From contig CM034304.1 in NCBI GenBank assembly GCA_019925795.1, positions 23,452,228 through 23,516,227 on the forward strand: a stretch of 64,000 nucleotides of DNA, given 5' to 3'. The position numbers and the translations under genes were made by a program. Shown one piece after another: positions 13,447-25,400 of this stretch. This DNA comes from Dendrobium chrysotoxum (taxonomy: Eukaryota; Streptophyta; Magnoliopsida; Asparagales; Orchidaceae). The notes below the pieces were generated by a model. That model saw only the letters and a list, made by a program, of their open reading frames with translations, did not search any database and was not told where the DNA came from. Every line of letters starts with the position of its first letter. The first letter of the stretch is position 1.

Positions 13447-16400
13447 AAGGGCATTATTTCCTTCTTTCTAGTCATAAAATATTCTTAGAAAAGTATTTGA
13501 ATCCCGAGTTTAGTAGTAGTTGTAGCATATTATGTTAAACGTATATTATGAAACCTACAATTAGTTGAAAGGCTACTGTGGCTATTGCTGATATAATATA
13601 TAAGATGCATGTGTATTCATTATGTGGTGCATGCATTTATGTGCATTAGGAGTGTCAATTCGGGTCAACGGGTCAGGTTCTGGTCAAACCCAACTTGACC
13701 CGGGCATACACGGGTTGACTCGAACCCAACCCATTTAGCTAAATGGGTCAGGATTTCTAACATGGACCCGACCCGCACGGGTTGACCCGACCCGACCCGC
13801 AAACTCGTTGGCGTTGTTGCTGAGTCGCGTCATCATGCGTAGCCGTGTAGGGCTTGCCGGCTTCAGCGTCGACGCGTCGTGGGCGAACCGGCGAATGGCG
13901 ACTGGGCGAAAGCTGAGCACGTAGGGTCTGTGCGAGGCGAGGTCGAGTCATCAGGGATTCTCGCAGATCGGCAGAGTCGGCGAACGGAGGAGTCGGAGTG
14001 AGGCGGGGCTTGAGTCGCTTAACCAGTTGACGGGGCTTAACCAATTGACCCGAGCTGGCGGAGCTCCAGTGCGAGACTCGAGAGGCCGGAGGAGAGAGCG
14101 CTAGCGCGGCTAGGCAGGGCCTCAGAAGCTCGTACCTCGCGGAAGCTCCCACCTCGCGGCAAAACCAGGTTAGGTCGCGCGGGATCCGAGTTAAACGGGT
14201 CGACCCGCGGGCTGTTGGGTCAACCCGAACCCGACCCGTTTTTCAAACGGATCAGAAATCCGAACCCGGACCTGACCCATTTCACAAACGGGTTGACCCG
14301 AACCCCAATTTTTCCAGGTCGGGTTTCAGGTCGTGTCAATTTTTGGCACCCCTAATGTGCATTATGTGTTCTCTCTTGCATAAGTCTGTGAATGTTATTT
14401 TACAAGTAAAAGCATTAATTGATGCATTCAAGAAAGTTAAATATGCACATGTGCTTGTAACTATATGTTTTTTTTTTTTCATTTTGGTCTGGTTAATGTT
14501 TCTGAAAGACAAGAGTGAACAACAATTTGAGGAAGGTGTTTCGTTATTTTTTGAACTCACACATCCATCCTTGGTCTGAGGCAACTTAGCTGGTTCAACA
14601 TGCGCAGTTTAGATTTGTTTCAGCTATGTTCTCAGCTACTTGTGAATTGAGCTGGATATGGGCAATCATGTGAATTCTTGCCTTCATGGTTCGAGTTCAT
14701 ATAAATTTTATTGACCACCCCTTGTGTTATTTGGTTAAGAGAAAGTCTGTGTAGAATAATATATTTATAGATATAAATCGTTGAATTATGTCTCCCTGTT
14801 GGAATAACAAATTATGGCTACAAATGCACCACTGATACTAGAAGTACAAATGCACATGAATGGTTTCAATTCAGGTCTTAACATGAATGAAGATTTTAAT
14901 AAACTTGCACAAAAACGGATAATGAAAATTATTTAATGAGAAAGTGTATAATTATTATTTCTTGGTATTTCCCAGGAACGAACTCTTTCCAGGATCCTGA
15001 AGATGGTGAGGAAAATCAGGATCAGGTATCCCGTGCAAAATTCATTGAATTCTAGAACACACTTCCTCCAAACGGTAATGCCTATTTCTTTTTAATTCCT
15101 GGTAGAGAGGTACAGGCGACAACAAACTTGGAGAAGATGCTCCATCATCAGATGCAGAAACAACAGATAAGAATGTAAAATAATCTTTCCATTATTTTCC
15201 TTTTACCTGTGTTCATGTTGAAGAGTTAAACGTTTGTTTTTACTCTCACTAGATATGTTAAATGGGCAATTGGGCAACTAGCCTGATCATTCTTTGGCCA
15301 GGTTGACCCTGTAATGCTAGCCAGGTTGTTGAGAGAATAATAGTATAATGAAAATGTAAAATATTGATGTGTTTCCCATTTATTTAATGCATTATAAATG
15401 CATCCATATGATAAATATGTGATACAAGTACATTAGTTATTCTTTTTGGACTGAGATGCATATTAGCTGTTGGACTTGACAGAAATGGTTGGCTCAGTTT
15501 GTGTTAGGCCCACCCTTTACATTGATTATTTCTAGCTCTCTATGCTTTTATTCTATGAAAAATTCCCCCTCGTTTTGTTTCTCTTCACAATTTTGTTGAT
15601 GTGTTTTCTGCTAGATGACTGTTGAAAATCTGATGGAGGCCTATGAAACATGCACATCTACTTTGCGAAAATCTCAATCTAAACGCCGAACAATTTCTCT
15701 AAGGAGGATCGCTCCTGCTTACTTTTCAAAGGAGGTCAGCTGTAAAGGACTTGATTCTTGATGAATTCACTTGATTTATTAGTTATCTATGTATTATCAT
15801 GCTGAATTATGTTTTGGTCGTCTAAAGAGTTTTTGCATGTGATATCTAACTGTAGATGAGAAGATTTTTGTGGTGGTGGTACTGTGAATTATTTTTTACT
15901 GCTCTTTTGGATTGCCCAGTTTATAGTGGATCGAATATCTCAATTTAATATATAGACATAGAAGGTAGCAATAGCAGATGTCATCTTATTAGCAAATTGA
16001 GTAGGTTCGAGAATTTGTGGCGTTCTCAGCATGGTGGATGCATGATTTTGTTCTAGGTTTGTCTTAATGTATGTATAACTCCATTATTCTCTGATGGTCG
16101 TCAAATTCTTGGGAAACTCAAATCTATTTTAATTTTTATTGGTGTTTATCTTCAATGAAAGGGAATTTCCCCATGTACTTTGCAACTTGGGGTTTTGATG
16201 TAGAGATTGAAGCTGGAAAACTCCTTAATGTAAAGAGTGCTTGTTCTTGATGTTGTAAGGATTTTAGTTTTTTCCTTGCACGTGATGTGGATGAGAATGG
16301 AGGAGTTTGGGGTGTGGCCAAGAGGAGAGCGAGAGAGACTGGTGATTTGTGAGGTGCTGGGTGTGGGGTGTGCGGTGTGAGGTGGGGGTGTGGGGGTGGG

Positions 16401-19400
16401 TGTGAGGTTGGGGGGTGTGGGGGTGGGGGTGGGGTTGTGGGTGGGGTAGGGTGGATTGGTGTGAGTTGGGCTGAGTTGTGTAGCGTGGGGTTGGGTGCTG
16501 GGTGCGGTGGAGTGGTAGAGAGAGAGAGATGAATGTCAATGGCCAAAGGCTAGAGATAGAGTTTGAGATTTGCTTTGCTTGTAGCTATTTTAAGCATTCA
16601 TGAGTGATTAATATATACAAGCTTTCTTATTTGTAATGAGAATTTCATCATCAATGAAATAACAATGAAGAAAGCAATCAAAAGAAATAATGGTGGATCT
16701 TTCATAAAAGCTTATCTTTCATGAAAGAATTTTTTAAATATGATAGTCTTTCGATTGCATCATTATTAATGAATAAAACTATTTTAGGTAGTAGTTTAGA
16801 GGCGAATCTAATGACTCGTGAATATTGATGATGATAGATCTTTTGATGCTGGTGCACTACTTCATCTTCCTTTTGCATCAACTCTACTTTGGACAGTGCT
16901 CAACAAAGTATTCATTTTATAAAGTAGGGGCGATTCACTGCAGCTCCTAGATGGACATACATATGGTATCACGGGCTGGATGACCATGCCATTGATTTAG
17001 GAAGTGCTACTAGCTAGTTTTGCAAATTTTGATATCGTCAGTGATAATCTGCTTAACAAAATCTATAGGAGGAACTAATGGCAAGGCAAGAAGAGTAGCA
17101 ATATTCACAGGACAAACTCCACTTGCAATAACGTTTAATGAGAAACATAATAGGCTCAAAATTATTTCTAAAAGATTTAAATAGCTTTGATATTACATAC
17201 TGAGGCAGTTCAGTCAAACAAGTATTATATCCTTCTTTCTTTAAGATTTTATAGGACCCATAAGATATGGTGTACAGTTTATTGCAAGAATTGGTATGAA
17301 AGTTTTTGTAGCGAATAACCAATGAATAATCCCCTTTGTGAAACTTGCAAAATTTCAATGAACAATAGCAATTGAACTTGTAAATTCTATTTTTCTCAGC
17401 TATATGATTTTTTATTAACTTGAACTTTATATACATGCTTAGTAACTCAGTATCAGACAATGATATATCATGATATTTTGGCAAGGTAATAAAATCAATA
17501 GGAATGCATGGGCTTTTACCATAAGTGACCTCGAGAAGAAACTTACCAGTAGTATGATGGAACACATTGTTTTAAGTGAATGCCATAATAGGTAGCACAA
17601 ATTCACATTAATTTAAGTTATCTCTCACTCGACATCTCCGTTCCTTGCTCTCCCCCATTTCCTTACCCAGTAGTCTCAGTTTCATCCCACTCAATGTTTC
17701 TCTTTGCTAGGGAAAACTTCATGGTGATGAGCAAAACATGATAACACTCTGAACGTTGAATGTGCGGCCCATTCACATCATTTTGACATATTGGAAAACA
17801 CGTTTTTTTGGCAGATTCTTGGCTAGGACCTCACACAAAATGCACAGTTTTCCCCAAAATACATTTATTGTTATGGAGGGATGAAAATTTTAATCGTGAT
17901 GCCCTTTGCATTACCGTCAAGATGCCTCTGTTGGCATGATGGGATGCTTTTGCTACTCTTCTGCAATGGAACACAATAGCACAAACAAAATTTTCTCAAA
18001 AAATTTAGGAAAAAAAAAAGGTAAAAAATGGGAATGTTGGGACAAAATTATGAGAAGCACCCCGTGTGAATGTTAAAAAACCCAGAAAATGAGTGAAAAA
18101 AACTACTCTTTCAGTCTTCTCATTGAAACATCAGGGAGGCTCCTCAGAAGGGCTTGGCTTTTCTTGAGAGAACTCGTTTTGATGGCTAATCGCTATTAAA
18201 TCTCACGTTTAATTGATTTTTGTTAGCATACTTTATGTTTGAAGTCTATAAGCAAAAATCTAATTTGTTATGGCACATGAAAGCGGGGGGGATTGTTGAC
18301 CTCCATAGATCCGCCAAATCAGCGCAAGCAAAAGAGGCGAATTTGGCGACTCAAGCGACGGCCGGCGAGTGTGACGCGTCACTTAAAAGGTCAAACGACC
18401 TTCGATCGCCAAACAGGCTAGCCGTTGCGATCGGAGCGCTAAATTTACGCAAGAGGGAGCCCCTCGCAGTCAAATCGGGCGGAAATAACCGAAATCAATG
18501 ACCAACACACAAAAATGACACGTGACGCTGCCTAAATTATGTCTAATCGTAAAACAAACTTCGCTGTTGTATTCGAAGTGCCCGAGTCACCCAAGAATGA
18601 CTGTAATTTCGCTTAATAAAATTTGTGCGGAAAAATTGATGCGGATCCGGATCCTGAGGCGACGACATGAATTTTGAGGTAAAAAAGAAGAAAGAAATTA
18701 AAAAAAAAAAGAGAGGAAGAAAGAAAAGAAAAGAAAAAGAAAACGAAAAAAAAAAAAAGATATTTTTGTGCCTCAATTCTAGTGCCCACCCTCGACCTCG
18801 ACACCGTCACCGCTTCGTCGCCAAGGTATAATGATTTCCAAACCCAAAAACTCCAAATACTATTTTCGGCGCTCGTGTCACACTGAAGAACTACCTATAC
18901 ACGCTTTTCTTACCATGGTGGGAGGGAGCCTGGTGCGACACTTGTGGTGAGGCGGGTAGGCCTTGTACACGCCTTTGTAGCGTGGTAGGGACAATCCTAA
19001 TTACCGTGCACGTGCTTCTATGCATGCGAGGAAAAACTGCGCATTTCAAACATGTACCTCAAAAACTCATACATGCTCCTGTAGCGTGGTGAGATTGAAA
19101 GCCATAGTCGCGGTGTCGCCAGACACATACCATACACATTCTTGTAGCGTGGTGGGAAGGCTCAGCTCCCCAAAATTCCCGGAAATGAGGGAGATGCCGT
19201 GAGGCTACCAAATTTTCCAGTAAATAGAGGACTTGGACTTAAACAAAATGCATGGGACAGAACTTAAATTTACAAGAACCAGACATTAAACTAATAAATG
19301 CACAACCACACTGAAAATGCAAATGCTAACTAATGGTCATTGTCATCCAAATGAAAATCAATGAACAAGCAGGAGACTCGTAGTGAAAAACTTTCAGACA

Positions 19401-22400
19401 AGACAAACTTGCAAGCAAATGCATCAAGTAACAAAGAATCTCCAATGTACATAACGAACCACTCATGAATGGTAATAAGAGACATGCAACTGATACAATG
19501 AGCTATCTATGATTACATGCTGTTGACCTCGGCAGCAAAGACAAAATAATATATATATATATATATATGTACCTGCTGCAGTGTCCCATCCCGCCGTCGC
19601 TACAGTGCCCGTGCTCTGCAAATCGGCGTTGGAGTCAGACGCCCATGCTTGCGTGCAAAAACTTCGCCTCTATCGCGACTCGTTCGTACTCTTTAAAAAC
19701 ACAAAGAGAGCGACGCTTCTTCGCCTTATTTCCCGTGAAATCCCGCCAACCTCCTCCCTTCTTCCTTCTTCTGACTCCTTGCCGACTTCAACCCACGACA
19801 CCGGCTTCCATTCGCAAACCTCGCCTCCTCTCTCATCTCCAACTGCAAGCCTCACGGCCCAAAACCAAACTTCTCCCCTACCAAAGTGCCGAGCTCCATC
19901 CCTCTTCTTGCCCTAGCCGTCGAGTATCCGCAAGCATCCGACCTCCACACTGCCTCGACGTCAACCTCGCGATAGCTCTAACCGATGTTTACCTGTATCC
20001 TGTTCTTCCCTTCAAGCCACTGGGCTTGCGACCTAGCTGACCCCTCCTTCGACCGTACCCGACCTAGCTGAAGCCCTTCCCACGCCCTAACCGACACCCT
20101 TTGATGACTTTCCCTTTCTGTTGAATCGGAAGCAAGACGACGACGGGAGCTCGCTCGCTAAGAAGGTAGCTTTCTACCTTCCGCGTGCTTCTTCGGCCAG
20201 ATCCCGTAAATCCACTGATCCATAAAGAAGGGAAATGGAGGATTTAATGCTCTGTGAGATTTAACTATTCCCTATATCCCGTTTGACAGGATTTCGCATA
20301 AATCCTACTTAAATCCTGTTGTTTAAATGGGATTTAGTTCAAATCCTGCTGTTTAAACATGATTTAGCTTAAATCCTGTCTAAATACTGCTCAAATCATG
20401 CATGAATCCGGGTTTAATCCCTGCATCCGACGGCAAAGAGATGTAAACAGTAGATTTAGCTCACTGATGTGGTATAATCTTGCTCAAATCAGTATAATCC
20501 TATTCAAATCCTGTTTAAATCCTATTTTTCTAATTAATTAAAATTAACTATTCTTAATTATAGTTGATTATTAATTATAATAATTAGTTATGATTAATTA
20601 GAAATTAGTTGTAATTAATTATTTTTAATTATACTTAATTATTATTAATACTATTTAGTTTTAATTAATTAAAATTAATTGTAATTTAACTATTTTTTAA
20701 TTATAGTTAATTATTATCATAGATTAGCTATAATTAATTAAAGTTAATTGCAATTAACTATTTTTAATTATAATTGATTATTATTAATTTTTAATTAGTT
20801 ATAATTAATTATGATTAATTATAATTAATTATTCTTTAATTATAGCTAATTATTATTAATTATAATTAGTTATAATTAATTTAAGGTAATTATAATTAAT
20901 ACCAAGAAAAAGAAGAAGAAAGAAAGATAAAGATGAGATTTTCTCTCGCCTCGATATGCATCCCAACTCCACCGACGTCCCTCCACACATGTATAATGTT
21001 CTAAATCCAAAAACTTGTCCTCGACACTTGTAGCGTGGCTAACCACCCATGCATGCTTTTCTTAGCACGGTGGGAGGAAGTTCATCGCGGTGTTTGTGGG
21101 GAGGTAGGTAATCTCTAAAAAGTCTTATTTTTTTACGTTTGTGGCACGCCAAGGGATCCCCTATGCATGCTTTTCTTAGTGTGGTGGGAGATAACTTGGT
21201 GCAGCGCTTACGGCAAAGCAGGCGAGTCTTGTGCGTGCTTTTCTTAGCATGACAAGGCAAAAATATAAGTTCCCGTACACGCCTTAGTGTCGTTGGGGAA
21301 ATATCTGTGTTTTTAGACAGGTATTTTTGAAGACTTATGCACGCCTTTCTTGGCGTTGTGGAGTTGAAGACTACGGTCGCGGTGTCCCCCGACATCGACC
21401 GTGCACGTCTTTCTTGACATGGCAAGCAGGCTAAGACTCCTATAGTTTTCTCTAAATGGGGGAGACGTCAGAGGCTGTCGAAATTCAGAGCAAATACAGG
21501 GGACTTGATTTGAGCCAAATGCAAATAATTTGAACTCAAAAGGACAGCAGGGGACTAAATGAATTTGAACAAATGACGATGAAGTGGACTCAAATAACAT
21601 GAACTTAACTTGAATTTGAGCATAATTAAGATGAATAAACTACAATGAATTTGGATTCAAAATGAGCAAGAATTTGCGAATTTGGATTGAATTGAATACA
21701 AAGAATTTGAACCTGGTCTGAACCGCAAGGAACTTAGCTCGAACCAAATGATGATGAATTGAACATACAAATTGAACCATATGAAGAGCGACATGACATT
21801 AAAAATGAAGTTTTGATTTGTAAAATAATAAGCTCCAACTTAAATACAAGTGAAAATGTATAAGGCTGAGGGTGGAAAAGAGATTTACAAACATTACTTT
21901 CAATTGGTAATGAATTTGTAAACAACACAATCAAATCTCATGACATAATATGTTGCTCTCAATGAATAACACAACAAGGGCTCTACCTATAAGCTAGGCA
22001 TGAAATCTCCAATGAATGTCAAAGAGCCATCATGAATTCATGATTAAATGCAAATGAATGAGTTTGGGACTTGCATTGAATAAAATACTTCAAACATAAC
22101 TTGCTTACAACGATCAACAATAATTAAAGATGAAGAGTGAACTGATTGCAAATAAATGTACAAGAACATCCCAATAACTGTTACAAATCATACACAAGTG
22201 ATAGTGATCAATATGTGACACTTGTATCAACATTGCAAGCAAATACATCATGCAATAGAGGATCTCCAATGCACCCAATGAACTGTCTATGAGTGGTAGT
22301 ATGAACATGTGGTGATATGCTCGTGACCGAAGCACTGAAAGGCACACAAACAAATGTGACATGGCACCTATAAGCTGAATACGATACATCAGTACTGCAT

Positions 22401-25400
22401 ATGAGTTCCTATGATACATCATAGGAGATCTTCCATGTATGTAACATCTAGCCTATAAGTGGAAGAGAGGTTTGTAGTGACTATGAGGAATATGCAACGG
22501 ATATTATAAAGTTCAAATGGCAGCGATTAATTAATAAGTGAAAACTACAGTTCTCTTACAAATACATACCATGCAACGTGCAGTGAATACTACGATATCC
22601 TTTCAATCAATGTTAACGGGCTTGCAAATGTATGTGGCGGTTTCCTTCAAATATGAAGCTAGTATGCAATAAATATAGCGACTTGCAAGTTAACATACAA
22701 TGGAAGATTCATGATGAAGATAACAATATTCTGTGGTCAACATCAAAGCACAAGCATATAAAAGCAATGCAACAGTGACGTATGCAAATACCCATTAACA
22801 ACAATGGAAGATTTGTTATATGTATAACGACATACTTGCAAGTGTTAATCAGCAGTGGGTTGTTGATGTTACAACACCCCCACGACCAAAATAGTCAGGA
22901 AATATGCCAGTCCATTGCAAGTAGAGGAGGACAACATGCAACAAATACATCAGTCTCCTTGTGAGGTCAATTTGCAAACAACATTGGTCCGAACAAGGGA
23001 TATATATATTGCCTACATGCAATGATAAAAGACTCTTCTTGCATACAATCACTTGCTCGTAGATCAAAGCAGAAATATTTACAAACAATGGTATGTGATT
23101 TATCACATGCGCAATAGTGATGAATGCAGCTCATCCAATAATCAGCATTTGTTCTCGAATAAACATGTTAACCTACCTATAAGTGGTGAGGGTAGTATGT
23201 TGCAGGGCTACAACAAATACAAGCTCCCACGAGTCGCTGAAGGAGGCCTGTTATACATTCAACTTGCTATCTACGAGCAAATGTGGAAGAACTGTAATAG
23301 AGACAAGCATATACAACCAAAGCAGGAGATCCGTTATTGCATTACAATCCACCTGTATAAAGCAACTAGTGCACGACAATCTACTTGTATGCAATGGGCA
23401 AATAATCGTAGTATGACGCCATGCCACCGAATCCGCAATACTCATGCAATCGGACAGAAGGCGTATATAAGCTCTCAAATGAAATGTTGCGCACCTTCAA
23501 AACGACAGTTGCTCGCACAACTGAAATATTCTAAAAATGGCGTATATAAGCTCTCAAATGAAATGTTGCCACTCAAATACCCACAAAATTCAAAATCTTC
23601 AAAAAATCAAAAAATACCAAAATCCAAAATAGTTAAAATTGAAATAAATCATCAAAACACTTAAAGAAAAATTCATCCGCCCTCTGTAATAGTTTGTCGA
23701 GGTGGATAAATTGAAAATTACTTCAGCTCACAAAGAGCTCATGTGTAGTCGAGAATATCACTAGGATTCATTCTCAAACAAGTCTTCTGTCAGTAAGGAT
23801 GTGGCACGTGTCCTCTAACCAGCGGTTTTGCCGCCAAATGGCACCACAGGTAAACGGTTATGATCGGGGCCCTCTGAATCGGGTGGTTTCGCCGTCAAAT
23901 GGCACCACTAAATTATGGTCATGGCCAGAGCCCGTATGCTCGGCAATGGTATTAAATCCTTGAGATATGAATCAATAGGATATAATCGATATGACACAAA
24001 GCCCTCTGTTAGCTAAGGTGGATTCAAATTTGTCCCCTTAGACAAATACTCACCCTAGGTCTATAAGGTACCCTTAGACGACGCAACCCATGGCTGCCGA
24101 CAAGGATCCTTCTGTCAGGTTGGGTCGACTACTACCTCTGACTAAGTAGACCAGGGACCACAATGGCCTGGGACGATGGAACCATGGGATCTTGATTGGG
24201 TCCATCATCCATTTCCTCACCATCCGCTTTAAGCATATGACAGAAGGATCCTTGTCGGCCCAATTGACATATAGTAGCGCATGGGCCTGGGTAGTGTCTT
24301 ATCTACAATCTCAATCTGCCTTCCCAAAATTTACCCCGGAACTTTATCCATTAAAACTCCCCGAGAAGCGACAGGGAGGCCGGGGCGCGAATTTTTGGAG
24401 CCCACACATGCGAAGAATGCAACAAAACTAGAAACCAAGGGAAGGAGATTATGGTGAGAATAACATGCTTGCAATCAACAGCGGTTAACTAACAGACAAT
24501 TGCACTAATTTGCTGGTGAGCGACTGAAGTATACTCCTGCAGGCTGAATATTGAAGAAAATAATAGCTTGCAAAAAATAAAATAAGACCCAGTGCGTTGC
24601 TAAACAACGTCATCGAATCCGCAACATTCATACATGCGGGCAGAAGGCATTCACAGGCCCCTCAAGAAAGCTCGTGCATCTTTCAAACAACCATTATTGA
24701 CCAACAAGAATTTAGGCTACATGACAACTTACCTGCAATAAACAACGGGCAATCCATAGCGCAATGCCACGCCACCAGATCTGCAATACTTATACTAGCG
24801 GACAGAAGGTGTTTGCAGATTCTAAAATGAAATATTGTGCACTTGTCAGCAATAGTCATTTGCACAGCTAATCATTGCAAAAATACTCCCTCATGCATTG
24901 AAAAGTATGCTGACACATTCATAATACACATACATTTGCAATATCCAGGGTATATCATGCAAATACACCACTCAATATGCAAAATACGTCACGCCGTGGT
25001 GACACTTTGCATTAACATGCAAAATGCATCATGCATGTACATGCTGCAATGTACAAAATACAGTACGCAAGTGTACGATACAAGTATATCATAACTGCAT
25101 ATAGTTATGAGTGAGTAGACATGTTGCAGGCTTCCTCACCTAACATATAAATGCACTAGATACATATACATTGCTATATACAAGATATGCGTTGCAATAT
25201 GCAATATGCAATATGCATCATGCAAACACATCATGTAGGAGGCAAATTCACATGCCAACACGCACATAGATACATGAGTGTGTATGCATAAAATGTAGAT
25301 GTGTCGCACACGTCCACTGCATTGTATATAAATAGCCACTGCATAAATACATTATGCAAAATACATGCAAAGGCATATACCCGCATGAGCCCCGATGACA

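Larger units (their letters stand above)
2719..14975 (+). other. TPST intron of 12.3 kb with GC-AG ends
   Basis: The donor is GCAAG and the acceptor TTTCCCAG. Nearly all of it is transposons: two hAT elements (3082-6925, 7248-10743), a copia relic (12590-13110), an (AT)n tract and a GC-rich MITE (13647-14354). The 14363-14975 segment has no recognisable feature apart from the acceptor tract. Confidence 0.75.
19521..24406 (+). mobile_element. Very long solo LTR, copy 1 (nested)
   Basis: 4,886 bp from TGTTGACCTC to GGAGCCCACA, flanked by a perfect 5-bp duplication CATGC (19516-19520, 24407-24411). It lies inside the outer copy. The LTR contains a CpG-containing 5' part (19570-20240), a zone of AAATCCTG-like repeats (20280-20520) not seen in the other copies, an AT-only zone of TTAATTA repeats (20520-20900), a hairpin array (21052-21421), a GAATTTGAACT-rich zone, an ATGCAA-rich zone and paired CCGCCAAATGGCACC units (23811-23932). 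The 3' hairpin region seen in the other copies is deleted here. No protein is encoded. Confidence 0.92.

Noticed and set aside
16136..16546. Pro/His/Thr-rich open frames on the - strand
   Set aside because: Artefact of the G/T-rich tract on the + strand.
18543..18810. Phe-rich open frames on the - strand
   Set aside because: They are the complement of an A/G-rich run in the outer LTR.
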